A DNA stretch of 34,823 nt from Mycobacterium asiaticum (GCF_001673635.1 NZ_LZMH01000014.1:1-34823); one strand, 5' to 3'; numbered from the stretch's first letter, positions 1 through 9,220 are shown. Program-made: numbers and translations. Notes: generated by a model not told the origin, from the sequence alone.

Positions 1-996
1 ATCGTCGCGATGGGGAATCAGCACGCGCTGCTGGGTGGGCTCGCCGACCGGGACCTCGACCAGAGTGAAGTTCACCGCACCGTCATTGTGCAGGATCAGG
101 AATCGTTCCTGATCGCCGTGCACCGCGTGCTCCACCGAGTACTCGACCCCTTCCCGGCGGGGCAGCACGACGGTGAACTCAGCGTCGGGGTCGGTGGCGT
201 CGGCATAGCGGACCTCCGAGGTGATCGACGATCCCGCCGCGATGAACACGTAAGCGTTGCTGCGGGTCCGTCCCACCCCGAGCCAGAACCGTTCGTCCGG
301 TTCGTGGTACACCTGCTCGGACGACCCACCCGAGCCCAGTCGGTAGCGCCAGATCGTGTCGGGCCGCCACGCTTCGTCGACGGTGCTGTAGTAGACGGTG
401 CGGTTGTCGGCCGCCCAGGTGGCGCCCGCCCCGATGCCGACGATCTCGTCGGGATACCGCTCACCGGTACGTAAGTCCTTGAACCGCAGGGTGTATCGTT
501 CGTCGCCCAGCACGTCGACGGAATAGGCGAGCAGATTGGCGTCAAGACTTATGCTGGCGGCGCCCAACGCGAAGTAATCGTGACCATCGGCTTCGATGTT
601 CTCGTCGAGTAGCACCTGCTCACCGGGAATCTCGGTGTGCTCGTCGAATTGGGGCGGGTGCCAGTCGTCGGGATCGGCGACCGGGCAACGGCAATGCACC
701 CCGTACTGTTTGCCTTCGAAGGTGCGGGCGTAATACCACCAGTCGCCTCGGCGGGTCGGCACCGACAGGTCGGTTTCCTTGGTGCGCGCCTTGATTTCGT
801 CGAAGATCTTCCGCCGCAACGGCTCCGAATGCGCGGTGAGGCGGTCGGCGTACTCGTTCTCGGCCTCGAGGTAGGCGATGACTTCGGGGTTGTCCTTCTC
901 GCGTAGCCACTCGTAGGGGTCGATGAACACATCGCCGTGATGCTCCCGCCGGGTTTCCACCCGCTTGGCCTGGGGTGGCTCGAGCTTGTCGGTCAC
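1..996 (-). CDS. ptrB: Protease II / oligopeptidase B, N-terminal part (runs off the window)
   Basis: This is the first 332 residues of an S9A prolyl-oligopeptidase-family serine peptidase, which cleaves short peptides after basic residues in the cytoplasm. The frame has no stop from the GTG at 996 to base 1. The protein begins [12 protein letters not shown], followed by the family's DPYEWLR-type segment, and the visible part is the beta-propeller gate. The Ser-Asp-His catalytic domain lies outside the window. The GTG start overlaps the purC stop by four bases (GTGA), so the two genes are probably translationally coupled. In M. tuberculosis H37Rv I remember this gene as split into ptrBa and ptrBb; the part seen here is continuous. 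Family assignment is firm, but integrity of the full gene cannot be judged. Confidence 0.9.
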   Translation of the reverse strand, partial: MTDKLEPPQAKRVETRREHHGDVFIDPYEWLREKDNPEVIAYLEAENEYADRLTAHSEPLRRKIFDEIKARTKETDLSVPTRRGDWWYYARTFEGKQYGVHCRCPVADPDDWHPPQFDEHTEIPGEQVLLDENIEADGHDYFALGAASISLDANLLAYSVDVLGDERYTLRFKDLRTGERYPDEIVGIGAGATWAADNRTVYYSTVDEAWRPDTIWRYRLGSGGSSEQVYHEPDERFWLGVGRTRSNAYVFIAAGSSITSEVRYADATDPDAEFTVVLPRREGVEYSVEHAVHGDQERFLILHNDGAVNFTLVEVPVGEPTQQRVLIPHRDD

Positions 997-1886
997 GCGC
1001 CCGGGCCGATCCAGTCGCCAAAGCTCAGGCCCGAAATCCGTTCGTAGGCATCGATGTAGCGTGCGCGCGTGGCCTCGACGATGTCGGCGGGCAGCGGCGG
1101 TGGCGCGGCACTACCGTGCCGGTCCCAGCCCGACGCCGGGCTGGTCAGCCAATTCCGCACGAACTGCTTGTCGAAGCTGGTCTGCAGCACGCCCGGACGG
1201 TATTCGTCCGCCGGCCAATACCGCGAGGAGTCCGGCGTGAAGATCTCGTCGGCCAGCACCAGCTGACCGCTGCGATCGGTACCGAACTCGAACTTGGTGT
1301 CGGCGATGATGATTCCCTTCCTCAGCGCGTGGTCGGCGGCCTGTACATAGATCTGCAGGGTGCGGTCGCGCAACTGATTGGCGGGCACCGCCCCCACCAA
1401 TTCGATCACCCGGTCGAACGAGATGTTCTCGTCGTGGTCGCCGAGCTCGGCCTTGGTCGCCGGGGTGAACAGCGGTTCGTTGAACTTGCTGGCCTCGACC
1501 AGCCCGGGCGGCAGCGGGATGCCGCAGACCTTGCCGCTCGACTGATAGTCCAGCAATCCCGAACCGGTCAGGTAGCCGCGGGCCACGCATTCCACCGGAA
1601 GCATGTTCAGCCGTTGTACCACCAGAGCGCGGCCGAGCACCTCGTCCGGGATACGGGGATCGTCGGGTGGTCCGGCCAGGTGGTTGGGGGCGTCGACGAG
1701 GCCGAAAAAGAACACGCTCATCGCGGTGAGGATGCGGCCCTTGTCCGGGATGGTGCTGTCCAGGATGTAGTCGTAGGCCGAGATCCGGTCGGTGGCGACC
1801 AGCAGCAGGTGTTCGTCGTCGACGCGGTATATCTCGCGGACCTTGCCGCTGGCCAGGTGCTGGTACTCGGACAATGCGGGTCGCAT
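993..1886 (-). CDS. purC: Phosphoribosylaminoimidazole-succinocarboxamide synthase (SAICAR synthase)
   Basis: PurC joins CAIR and aspartate with ATP to give SAICAR, a step of de novo purine synthesis. The 297-residue length is normal for the actinobacterial form. The first family signature [11 protein letters not shown] lies at residues 29-39, and the second, [11 protein letters not shown], at about 192-202. The ATG at 1886 is preceded by a TAGGCT -10 element with a 6-nt gap, which fits a leaderless transcript beginning at the start codon. The stop codon overlaps the ptrB start (GTGA). A small membrane protein gene is divergent 60 bp away. The identification is essentially certain from the conserved signatures and locus. 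Confidence 0.97.
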   Translation of the reverse strand: MRPALSEYQHLASGKVREIYRVDDEHLLLVATDRISAYDYILDSTIPDKGRILTAMSVFFFGLVDAPNHLAGPPDDPRIPDEVLGRALVVQRLNMLPVECVARGYLTGSGLLDYQSSGKVCGIPLPPGLVEASKFNEPLFTPATKAELGDHDENISFDRVIELVGAVPANQLRDRTLQIYVQAADHALRKGIIIADTKFEFGTDRSGQLVLADEIFTPDSSRYWPADEYRPGVLQTSFDKQFVRNWLTSPASGWDRHGSAAPPPLPADIVEATRARYIDAYERISGLSFGDWIGPGA

Positions 1887-1892
1887 CGCGAC

Positions 1893-1898
1893 AGCCTA
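1893..1898 (-). promoter_or_regulatory. Predicted -10 element for leaderless purC mRNA
   Basis: On the minus strand TAGGCT (form TANNNT) ends 6 nt before the purC ATG at 1886. That is the spacing expected if transcription starts at the A of the start codon. No -35 hexamer is convincing. No Shine-Dalgarno could fit on so short a leader. This is an inference from spacing alone. Confidence 0.5.
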
Positions 1899-1946
1899 TC
1901 GGGCAAGCCGACACCATTCGGCCGGTAGCTGTGCTGGTATCGGTGT

Positions 1947-2564
1947 ATGACGCGGTTCCTGCCTTACTCAACCCGACCTGTGCGCCTGTTCGGCCAGTTG
2001 ATGAGCGACATCACCATCTCGTTGTGGACGGTGATCTGGGTGTTCGTCGGCCTTGCCGTCCACGACGCCATCGCTACGATCGCCGAAGCGGGCCGGCAAG
2101 TGGAAACCGGTTCGAAGGGAGTGGCGGGCAACCTGGCGTCCGCGGGGCACAGCGCGGGCAACATCCCGCTGCTCGGGGACGCCCTCAGCAAACCGCTGAA
2201 CGCGGCCAGTGATGCGGCGCTGGACATCGCCGGCGCCGGGCACAGTCTGGATACGACGGCGACCTGGCTGGCGTGGGTGCTGGGACTCGCGGTCGCGTTG
2301 CCGCCTATTCTCGCGGTGACCGTGCCCTGGTTGCTGCTGCGGTTGCGGTTCTTCCGGCGCAAGCTGACCGTGACGGCGTTGGCCAAGACCGCGGCCGGTC
2401 AACAACTGCTGGCGCTGCGCGCGCTGGCCAACCGATCGCCGGCGAAACTGGCTGCGGTCAGCGCCGATCCGGTGGGCGGGTGGCGCTACTCGGATCCGCA
2501 TGTCATCCGGGCGCTGGCCGCGCTGGAATTGCGTGCGGCCGGGATCAGGTTGCGCACCGACTAG
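1947..2564 (+). CDS. Conserved membrane protein (Rv0779c-like)
   Basis: The protein has 205 residues and unknown function. It shows two hydrophobic segments, about residues 23-45 (ISLWTVIWVFVGLAVHDAIA) and 110-135 (WLAWVLGLAVALPPILAVTV). Between them lies an Ala/Gly-rich linker of about 65 residues, probably outside the membrane. A basic stretch LRLRFFRRK follows the second segment and suggests a cytoplasmic C-terminal tail. That tail contains an ADPVGGWRYSDPHVIRALAALELRAAG-type region, of which the motif GGWRY is the most recognisable. The gene diverges from purC and converges with the kinase gene, with stops nine bases apart. Its place next to purC matches my memory of Rv0779c. I assign no biochemical role. 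Confidence 0.75.
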   Translation: MTRFLPYSTRPVRLFGQLMSDITISLWTVIWVFVGLAVHDAIATIAEAGRQVETGSKGVAGNLASAGHSAGNIPLLGDALSKPLNAASDAALDIAGAGHSLDTTATWLAWVLGLAVALPPILAVTVPWLLLRLRFFRRKLTVTALAKTAAGQQLLALRALANRSPAKLAAVSADPVGGWRYSDPHVIRALAALELRAAGIRLRTD

Positions 2565-2573
2565 CTGATCGGC

Positions 2574-4805
2574 TCAAGCACTGTTCACCAAGATGGCGTA
2601 CTGGGCGGCGGCGCGCTGGCGGGCGTCGTTCTCCTCGTTGCTCGACACGGTTGCGACGTACCGCCCGAAGCCAACAAAGCACGCGAAGCGCGCATTGGCG
2701 TTGTCGGCCACGATTTCTTTCTTCTGCTCATAGCAACGTGCATTGGCAAGCTCGGCCGGACCCGGCACGTCGTGGTCGATAAATTCTTCGCGCTCAGCCT
2801 CGACCAGCTTTGGCAGTATTGCCTGGGCGGCGGATTCGTCCTTGGCGCGCAGCAGTACGGCGTCCACACCGAAGGCGCAGCGGTCGATTCCGGCCTCGTC
2901 GAACAATCCTTCTCGCTGGGCCTGACTGTCCGCGCAGAATGCCGCCGCGTGGGGGCCCATACTCCCGAAAGTTGGGGACAGCTTCGGCTGATCGCCGGCG
3001 ATGAAGAGGCGACTGAGCATGCGATCGGGGTCGAGTTGCGCGGTGGTGAGCCCGGCATTGTTGATCGGGATCAGCTTGGCCATCAGCGGTGCCTGCTGAT
3101 CCAGGGTGCGCTGGATTCGCTGCGTCAGGTAGGAGACATCGGGGTGTGCGTCGCTGCGAACCGCGATGGACACCACCACCCTGCCCGAGGCCATGGTCGC
3201 TCCGACCGACGGCGAGCCGGGGCGATAGTGGGCTTTGGCTTGCGGATAGCCCGGGATCGTGGTGGTCCGGTTGTCCGGGTTGACCGAGAAGTCGACAGAA
3301 TCCATCTCGGTGGCGGCACGCGCCGCGGAATCGTCGTTCGGAAAGCTGCTGAGCAAGATCAGCAGCACGTCGCCGGTGGGTTCGCGGGCGAAGTCGTTGA
3401 GGCGCTTGGATACCCCTTCCACGAAATACGCCGAGATCATGCCGTACTTCTCCAGCACCGGTTGGGTAAGCGGGGTCCCGGTCCCAGAAATTGTCGTGGC
3501 TGCCGTCTGGGGATCCGGCGTCGCATTGCCGTAGATGTGGTCCAGGACGGGGTCCACGGCGAAGGGATTCGCGATGCCCTCGGCGAGGCGGTACGCCTCA
3601 AGGTACCGGCCGTCCTCCGGGGTGGTGGGACCCGGAAATGGTCGCGGCTTGGTCCCGTAGTGTCCTACGTCCAGTTTGCTTATGTCGACAGCGTTTTTCG
3701 GTGCCGGACCGCTCCCACTGCCCAGTTGCCAAATGGCCAGCCCGGCCACGACGGCGGCGACCAGGACGACCGCCGCCGCTATCAGGATCCATCGGGTGCG
3801 GGTACTTTTCCGCGGCGGCCCTTGTGGCGCAACGTAATTCACGGGGCCGTGCGGCGGGTAGCCGTACTGGGCGGGTGGGGGTTGCCAATGTGGCGGTGGT
3901 TGTTGCACCGGTCGTTCCGGTACGGGCGGCGCCGGAGCGGCGGGGATCGTGAAGGCTGCCGTGGCGTTGCCCATACCCCTAAGAGCTTCTTCGGCCGCCC
4001 CGGCGAACTCCCCGCTGGTGGCGTATCGCTGCGCCGGGTCCTTCGCCATGCCCCGCGCGATCACCTCGTCCAGCGCCGGCGGCAGTCCCAGGCGTGCGCT
4101 AACACGCGGCGGCGCCTCACTGAGATGCGCGCCGATCAGACTGGCGGTGTCACCGACAAAAGGCGGCGCCCCGGTGAGGGCTTCGACCAGCACGCAGGCC
4201 AATGCGTAGGTGTCGGCGCGCGGAGTCACCTGGCTCTCGTCGCCCCTGAACCGTTCCGGAGCCATGTAGGTCCAGGTCCCCAGCACGTCGCCCATCTGCG
4301 TCAGTTTGACCTCGGTGGCTGAGTTGGCGATCCCGAAATCCACCAGGTAAGCGAAATCGTCCGGACTGATGAGTATGTTCGCCGGCTTGACGTCGCGGTG
4401 CAGCACGCCGACGGCATGCGCGGCATCCAACGCCGAGGCGATCTGACGCACGATCGACACCGCTTTCGTCGGGGGCAGCGGTCCCGACCGCCGCAGCACG
4501 GCGTCCAGGTCGGTGGCATTGATCAGGCGCATGTCGACGAACAGTTGCCCATCTATCTCTCCGGCCGCATGCACCGGCACCACATGGGGATCCTGCAGCC
4601 GCCCGGCGATCCTGGCTTCGCGCTGCAATCGCTGCCGGTAAGCCGGATCTTGCGCATAGGGACCGGAGATGAGCTTCAGGGCCACGACCCGGTCCATGAC
4701 GGTGTCCTGGGCTTCGTACACGGTGCCCATCCCGCCGCTTCCGATCCTGCGCCGCAACAGATACGGGCCCAGCTGCGTGCCGATTTCGGGCTGTGTCTCA
4801 CTCAT
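2574..4805 (-). CDS. Transmembrane Ser/Thr protein kinase with an extracytoplasmic DUF7373-like domain
   Basis: The 743-residue protein has a complete Hanks-type kinase domain at residues 15-275: glycine loop GSGGMG (22-27), lysine K44 (VALK), HRD 136-138, N143, DFG 156-158 and APE 182-184. The activation loop contains TQMGDVLGTWTYM, with several Ser/Thr acceptors. A Pro-rich juxtamembrane linker (288-331) precedes one membrane span at about 339-360. About 380 residues then lie outside the cell. They start DISKLDVGHYGTKPRPFPG and resemble the mycobacterial/nocardial lipoprotein family called DUF7373 (from memory). This domain may sense a ligand or cell-wall state. An AGGAG ribosome site lies 7 nt before the ATG. 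The gene follows the TDT transporter gene with a 59-bp gap. I do not recall an M. tuberculosis kinase at this position. Kinase call is firm; the sensor-domain name is moderate. Confidence 0.9.
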   Translation of the reverse strand: MSETQPEIGTQLGPYLLRRRIGSGGMGTVYEAQDTVMDRVVALKLISGPYAQDPAYRQRLQREARIAGRLQDPHVVPVHAAGEIDGQLFVDMRLINATDLDAVLRRSGPLPPTKAVSIVRQIASALDAAHAVGVLHRDVKPANILISPDDFAYLVDFGIANSATEVKLTQMGDVLGTWTYMAPERFRGDESQVTPRADTYALACVLVEALTGAPPFVGDTASLIGAHLSEAPPRVSARLGLPPALDEVIARGMAKDPAQRYATSGEFAGAAEEALRGMGNATAAFTIPAAPAPPVPERPVQQPPPHWQPPPAQYGYPPHGPVNYVAPQGPPRKSTRTRWILIAAAVVLVAAVVAGLAIWQLGSGSGPAPKNAVDISKLDVGHYGTKPRPFPGPTTPEDGRYLEAYRLAEGIANPFAVDPVLDHIYGNATPDPQTAATTISGTGTPLTQPVLEKYGMISAYFVEGVSKRLNDFAREPTGDVLLILLSSFPNDDSAARAATEMDSVDFSVNPDNRTTTIPGYPQAKAHYRPGSPSVGATMASGRVVVSIAVRSDAHPDVSYLTQRIQRTLDQQAPLMAKLIPINNAGLTTAQLDPDRMLSRLFIAGDQPKLSPTFGSMGPHAAAFCADSQAQREGLFDEAGIDRCAFGVDAVLLRAKDESAAQAILPKLVEAEREEFIDHDVPGPAELANARCYEQKKEIVADNANARFACFVGFGRYVATVSSNEENDARQRAAAQYAILVNSA

Positions 4806-4864
4806 CGCCGCACTCCTGGGGCCGAGTAATCATTCATGCGCGGACGCCGTAGCGGAAATCTTAG

Positions 4865-5845
4865 CTAGCCAGGACCGCCGAGCGCGCGCCCCAGCCGCAC
4901 GAGCCCGGCGGCGCAGACCGTCACCCACGCCGTCGAGGCGATCCAGAAGAACAGCAGGGACACGGTGCTCAGCGCCGGCCGGCCGAGTTCGGCGGCGGTG
5001 GCGGCGGTCGCCGCGGAGTACATGCCCAGCGGAAACACCATCGCCCACCACACCCCGGCGAATCGCAGCAGGGCAGGCCTGCGGCGGATCCGCCGCAGGC
5101 CGAAATAGATCAGCGGTGGGATCCACAGCGTGGCCACCACCCACGTCACCACGGTCGCGACCCGCACCGCCGGAGCCAGCCACCCGGGCGCCAGGGCATG
5201 GATGCCGTCACCGGCAAGGGTGGCAATAGCCAAGCCGCCCATCAGAATCCAGGAATCCGGTTCGAAACCCTCTCGGTCTTGCCGTTGGGCAATCGCCCGC
5301 CACACGATCAGCGCGGTCATCAACCCGTACACACCCAGCCCGATCACCCACACCGGCATCGCCAGCGCGAGCCACCAGCGCTGCCCGGTGTGCCGGGCCA
5401 CCTGGGTGGCCACGATCGCCAGGCCCGAGGTGCCGACGCTACCCAATTCCCAGGCGCCGTGGGCGCGGTCGCGCAGCGCCGTCCAGGTGCCGGCTGCCAT
5501 GTTGCGGGCGGTGAGAGCTGCCAGCAGCAGCCAGGCCACCAGCGCCATCGCACCAAGCGTCACGACCACCGGGTGGTTGTTCGCCAACCGACTGTCCAGG
5601 ACCGCGCACGCGGCGACGAAGGTGAACAGCCGCAGGGTCACGTCGGGGTCCGTACGGTCCCAGGCCGGGCGGGTCACTGCGACGAGAAGAGCCAGCACAA
5701 CGAAGCCCAGTGAGGCCAGCACGCCGAGGATGTGGCTGATTGGGGTGTAGTGATGCAGCTGCGCGGCGATCGACAGGATTCCGGTCGCCATCACGACGGC
5801 GAAGACGTCCGGCGACGGCTCGATACGGCCGAGCTGAAACGCCAC
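4865..5845 (-). CDS. TDT-family transporter (TehA/Mae1/SLAC1-like membrane protein)
   Basis: The product is a 326-residue polytopic membrane protein with about ten hydrophobic segments. Near its start is the family-like PDVFAVVMATGILSIA, which corresponds to the P-x-x-F-x-x-V-M-x-T-G-I pattern of TehA/Mae1 proteins. These proteins move C4-dicarboxylates, sulfite or small anions, or confer tellurite resistance; the substrate here is unknown. The open frame continues upstream to 6205, but that part overlaps cyp126 and reads as low-complexity Arg/Pro/Ala. The GTG at 5845 is the better start: it shares one base with the cyp126 stop (TAGTG) and gives a normal length. The gene is therefore probably coupled to purB-cyp126. 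I do not remember it at this place in M. tuberculosis. Confidence 0.8.
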   Translation of the reverse strand: MAFQLGRIEPSPDVFAVVMATGILSIAAQLHHYTPISHILGVLASLGFVVLALLVAVTRPAWDRTDPDVTLRLFTFVAACAVLDSRLANNHPVVVTLGAMALVAWLLLAALTARNMAAGTWTALRDRAHGAWELGSVGTSGLAIVATQVARHTGQRWWLALAMPVWVIGLGVYGLMTALIVWRAIAQRQDREGFEPDSWILMGGLAIATLAGDGIHALAPGWLAPAVRVATVVTWVVATLWIPPLIYFGLRRIRRRPALLRFAGVWWAMVFPLGMYSAATAATAAELGRPALSTVSLLFFWIASTAWVTVCAAGLVRLGRALGGPG

Positions 5846-7089
5846 TAACCCTCGTGGAGTTCCACGACCAGGTGGCGGATACCGGTGTGGCGATTGCTGC
5901 GCGTCCATTCGACGGGCTCGACCAGTCGCACACCGGCGAACCGCGACAGCAATTCCTCGTAGAGCACCCGCAACTCCAACCGAGCCAGGTTGGCGCCCAG
6001 GCAGTAGTGCACACCCTGACCGAACCCCAAGTGCGGATTGGGCTTTCGCCCGACGTCGAACTCGTCGGCATGGTCGAATACGTCGGCGTCGCGGTTGGCG
6101 GAACCCTCCCAGATCTGTACCTTCTGGCCCACTTCGATCTGCTGTCCGCCGAGCCGGACGTCGCGGGTGGCCGTTCGGCGCTTGGATGGCGACGGCGAGG
6201 TCCACCGAATGATCTCCTCGACCGCCGTCGGCAGCAGGTCGAAATCGTCACGCAGCGCGCGCATTTGGTCGGGGTGGTGCGCGAGGGCCAGCAGTCCTCC
6301 CCCGACGGCATTGCGCGTCGTCTCGGCGCCGGCGCTGAACAGCAGGCTGAAGAACAGATACACCTCGAGATCGGACAGGGCCGGCCCGTCCGCCTCGTCG
6401 AGCAACGCGTTAGCCACCACCGACAACATGTCGTCGGTCGGCTCGGCGCGTTTGGCCGCGATCAACTCCTGGCCGTAGCTGTACATCCGCGAACCGGCCT
6501 CTTCGACGGACAGCTGCGACAGCGCAGCCTTGCGCGAGCCGCCGAAATCAAACTGCGGCTCGATGGCCTCGAACAGCCAATGCCGTTCGGATTCGGGCAC
6601 TCCCAGCAGGATGCAGATCATCTGCATCGGCAGTTCGGCGGCCACGTCGACCAGGAAGTCGAAGGGCTCGCCGGGTACCACCGCATCCAGCAGCCGACGA
6701 GCCCGCGCCCGCAGGTCGTCCTCGACGCGGCGGATCATGCGCGGTGTCAGCCCCGAGCTCACCAACCGCCGGATCTGCGAGTGCCGGGGGTCGTCCATCA
6801 TGTTGAGCACCTGCCCCGCGATGGCCAGGTCCTGTAGCAGGGTGCCGCCGAACGGCCGGTCACCGCCGGTGACCGACGAGTAGGTCGCCGGATCCCGAAG
6901 CACCTCAAGGGTTTCCCGATATGTCGCCACCGACCAGAACCCCTCGCCGTCGGGGGTGTTGTCGGTGGGCGCGTGCCAGTAGACGGGCGCCTCGCGGCGA
7001 TGCACGGCGAACAGGTCGTGCGGGAAGCCGTTGGCGAAGTTGTCCAGGTCGGTGAAATCGATGTCGGCCAGCGCACCGGCCAGCGTCAT
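5845..7089 (-). CDS. cyp126: Cytochrome P450 CYP126
   Basis: This is a 414-residue soluble bacterial P450. The I-helix oxygen-activation motif AGAETT is at 253-258, the K-helix ExxR is E292-I-I-R295, and the haem-binding loop [11 protein letters not shown] carries the axial Cys363. The order after purB matches cyp126 in M. tuberculosis. No redox partner gene is adjacent, so it presumably uses a shared ferredoxin, possibly the one encoded beside cyp51 16 kb away. Its ATG overlaps the purB stop by four bases (ATGA), which indicates translational coupling. The natural substrate is unknown. Family identity is certain; the subfamily number rests on synteny and remembered sequence. Confidence 0.92.
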   Translation of the reverse strand: MTLAGALADIDFTDLDNFANGFPHDLFAVHRREAPVYWHAPTDNTPDGEGFWSVATYRETLEVLRDPATYSSVTGGDRPFGGTLLQDLAIAGQVLNMMDDPRHSQIRRLVSSGLTPRMIRRVEDDLRARARRLLDAVVPGEPFDFLVDVAAELPMQMICILLGVPESERHWLFEAIEPQFDFGGSRKAALSQLSVEEAGSRMYSYGQELIAAKRAEPTDDMLSVVANALLDEADGPALSDLEVYLFFSLLFSAGAETTRNAVGGGLLALAHHPDQMRALRDDFDLLPTAVEEIIRWTSPSPSKRRTATRDVRLGGQQIEVGQKVQIWEGSANRDADVFDHADEFDVGRKPNPHLGFGQGVHYCLGANLARLELRVLYEELLSRFAGVRLVEPVEWTRSNRHTGIRHLVVELHEG

Positions 7090-8504
7090 AAGATCGCCCC
7101 CGGAGTGTATTTCGCCGCCTCCGGATAGCGGCTTACCAACTCGTTGACCAGCCCGGCTACTTCGTCGACCTGATCCCCGGCGGCGCCGGTGAATGCCTTC
7201 TTGTCGGCCAGTGCGGCATCGAGCGCCGCCCGGTCCAGCGGCAGCCGCGGATCGGCGGCCAACCGGTCCAGCAGATCGGGCTCGGCGCCACGCTCCCGCA
7301 TTGCCAGCGCGGTGGCCACCGCGTGCTCGCGGATCACGTGGTGCGCCGACTCCCGCCCCATCCCGGCACGCACCGCCGCGATCAACACCTTGGTGGTGGC
7401 CAGGAACGGCAGATAGCGGTCCAGCTCGCGCTGGATGACCGCCGGATAGGCGCCGAATTCGTCGAGTACCGTCAGGAACGTCTCGGTCTGCCCGTCGATG
7501 GCAAAGAAGCTGTCCGGCAACGCGACCCGGCGGACCACCGAGCAGAAGACGTCACCCTCGTTCCACTGGGCGCCGGCCAACTCGGCTGCCATTGAGGCAT
7601 AGCCGCGCAGCACCACCTGCAGCCCGTTGACCCGCTCACAGCTGCGGGTGTTCATCTTGTGTGGCATCGCCGAGGAACCGACCTGGCCCGCGGCGAACCC
7701 CTCGGTGACCAGCTCATGCCCGGCCATCAAGCGGATGGTGTGCGCCAGCGACGAGGGACCGGCTCCCAGTTGCACCAGCGCGGAGACCACCTCATGGTCC
7801 AGGGAACGCGGATACACCTGTCCGACGCTGTGCAAAACCGTTGCGAAACCGAGGAAGTCGGCGACCTGTTGCTCGAGCTCGGCCAGTTTGACCGCGTTCC
7901 CGTCGAGCAGGTCAAGCATGTCCTGGGCCGTGCCCATCGGCCCCTTGATACCCCGCAGCGGGTAGCGATCGATCAGCTCGCGCAGCCTGGTCAACGCGAT
8001 CAACGTCTCCTGGGCGGCGGAGGCGAATCGCTTGCCCAGCGTGGTCGCCTGGGCGGCGACGTTGTGACTACGACCGGCCATCACCAGATCCCGGTAGCCA
8101 ACCGCGCGCTCGGCCAGCCGGGCCACCACCGCGACCCCGTGGGAGAAGACCAGCTCCAGCGATCGCCGGATCTGCAACTGCTCCACATTCTCGGTGAGGT
8201 CGCGACTCGTCATCCCCTTGTGCACGTGCTCGTGGCCGGCGAGTGCGTTGAACTCCTCGATGCGTGCCTTGACGTCGTGGCGCAGCACCCGCTCCCGGGC
8301 CGCGATCGAGGTCAGATCCACGTCCTCCAGGACGCGCTCGTAATCGTCGATCGCCGCGGCGGGAACATCGATGCCGAGTCGGGCCTGAGCTCGCAGCACC
8401 GCCAGCCACAACCGCCGTTCGGCGACCACCTTGGCCTCGGGGGACCAGATGGCGACCATCTCGGCACTGGCGTACCGGCCGGCCAATACGTTCGGAATGC
8501 TCAC
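7086..8504 (-). CDS. purB: Adenylosuccinate lyase
   Basis: PurB releases fumarate from SAICAR and from adenylosuccinate in purine synthesis. The family signature [12 protein letters not shown] lies at residues 275-286, and the catalytic-region motifs MTSRDLTEN (98-106) and [11 protein letters not shown] (145-155) are present. The open frame extends upstream to 8744 but overlaps the TetR gene in poor-quality sequence. Starting at the GTG at 8504 gives 472 residues, the length I recall for mycobacterial PurB, and a proper N-terminus [13 protein letters not shown]. There is no Shine-Dalgarno before this GTG. Instead a tiny upstream frame ends across it (GTGA). cyp126 overlaps the 3' end. Confidence 0.96.
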   Translation of the reverse strand: MSIPNVLAGRYASAEMVAIWSPEAKVVAERRLWLAVLRAQARLGIDVPAAAIDDYERVLEDVDLTSIAARERVLRHDVKARIEEFNALAGHEHVHKGMTSRDLTENVEQLQIRRSLELVFSHGVAVVARLAERAVGYRDLVMAGRSHNVAAQATTLGKRFASAAQETLIALTRLRELIDRYPLRGIKGPMGTAQDMLDLLDGNAVKLAELEQQVADFLGFATVLHSVGQVYPRSLDHEVVSALVQLGAGPSSLAHTIRLMAGHELVTEGFAAGQVGSSAMPHKMNTRSCERVNGLQVVLRGYASMAAELAGAQWNEGDVFCSVVRRVALPDSFFAIDGQTETFLTVLDEFGAYPAVIQRELDRYLPFLATTKVLIAAVRAGMGRESAHHVIREHAVATALAMRERGAEPDLLDRLAADPRLPLDRAALDAALADKKAFTGAAGDQVDEVAGLVNELVSRYPEAAKYTPGAIL

Positions 8505-8515
8505 TTGGCCATCAC
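8501..8515 (-). CDS. Possible leader micro-ORF coupled to purB
   Basis: Codons GTG-ATG-GCC-AAG-TGA run from 8515 to 8501 and encode at most four residues. The TGA overlaps the purB GTG as GTGA. A TAAGCT -10 element lies eight bases upstream, so the micro-ORF would sit at the very 5' end of the mRNA. It could load ribosomes for purB, which lacks its own ribosome site. This is an inference; a chance arrangement is possible. Confidence 0.3.
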   Translation of the reverse strand: MMAK

Positions 8516-8523
8516 GAACACAC

Positions 8524-8529
8524 AGCTTA
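8524..8529 (-). promoter_or_regulatory. Predicted -10 element for purB
   Basis: TAAGCT on the minus strand fits TANNNT. It lies 8 nt before the GTG of the micro-ORF and 19 nt before the purB GTG. It falls in the 47-bp gap between the TetR gene stop and purB, so purB need not depend on read-through. Confidence 0.4.
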
Positions 8530-8551
8530 GGCGTTCGGCTGCTACCTGCGG

Positions 8552-9220
8552 CTATTCGGCGACCGGCAGCATCGTCAGGCCGTCGTCGTCCGCGGGCGAG
8601 CCAACGATTCGCACCGCCGGCTGATCGACCGGCGCGAGCACGTCGATCAGGTCGATGACCGTCGACAACGCGGCCGCGCGCGGGTCGCGCCCCTCGACCA
8701 GCGCCGACACCACCGAACCGTCGACCGCGCAGATCAGCGTGCACACCAACTCGATCTGCACCGACCGTCCGGACCGTTCAACGGCCTCGGCGACCGCCTC
8801 CGCCCGCTGCCGCAAGCTGCGCCGCATGCTTTCTCGCAATGCGGGCAGGCGGGTGCAGGCGATATGGCGCTCGTACCGCGAAATCAGCTGCTCTGCGAGT
8901 CCAGGCCCCGAGACATCCCCCACCAGCAGATCAACCAAGACCTCAGCGGTGGTCTCCGGCCCCCGACGCCGTCGGGACAGACCATTGACCCGGGCCCGGA
9001 GTTGGGCCACCTCGATCATGCCGATGTGTTCTACCGCCCGGGCGATCAGGTCATCGAGCGACGAGAAGTAATAGGTGGTCGACGCCAGCGGCAGGCCGGC
9101 CCGCCGGGCCACTGCCCGGTGGCGCACCGCTTCGAACCCGCCCTCGCCGAGCAGCTCGGCGGCAGCGCTAACCAGCGCGTACCGCCGACGTTCTCCCTTG
9201 GGAGTCACTGCTGCCGTCAC
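8552..9220 (-). CDS. TetR-family transcriptional regulator (Rv0775-like)
   Basis: The product has about 222 residues. An N-terminal TetR DNA-binding domain covers roughly residues 8-55, with a helix-turn-helix region reading FEAVRHRAVARRAGLPLASTTYYF. That motif is the classic AxRAGxxxxxxYYYF pattern. The larger C-terminal ligand domain has Arg-rich and Ala-rich helices and no recognisable ligand signature. The open frame extends to 9295, but the GTG at 9220 gives VTAAVTPKGERRR, a natural TetR N-terminus; GTG 9208 is an alternative. The gene lies upstream of purB on the same strand and diverges from the esterase gene. Its targets are unknown, with the esterase the obvious candidate. Confidence 0.85.
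   Translation of the reverse strand: MTAAVTPKGERRRYALVSAAAELLGEGGFEAVRHRAVARRAGLPLASTTYYFSSLDDLIARAVEHIGMIEVAQLRARVNGLSRRRRGPETTAEVLVDLLVGDVSGPGLAEQLISRYERHIACTRLPALRESMRRSLRQRAEAVAEAVERSGRSVQIELVCTLICAVDGSVVSALVEGRDPRAAALSTVIDLIDVLAPVDQPAVRIVGSPADDDGLTMLPVAE

Noticed and set aside
2772..4322. A 516-residue plus-strand frame opposite the kinase gene
   Set aside because: No motif or ribosome site; the minus strand has a complete kinase domain in the same bases.
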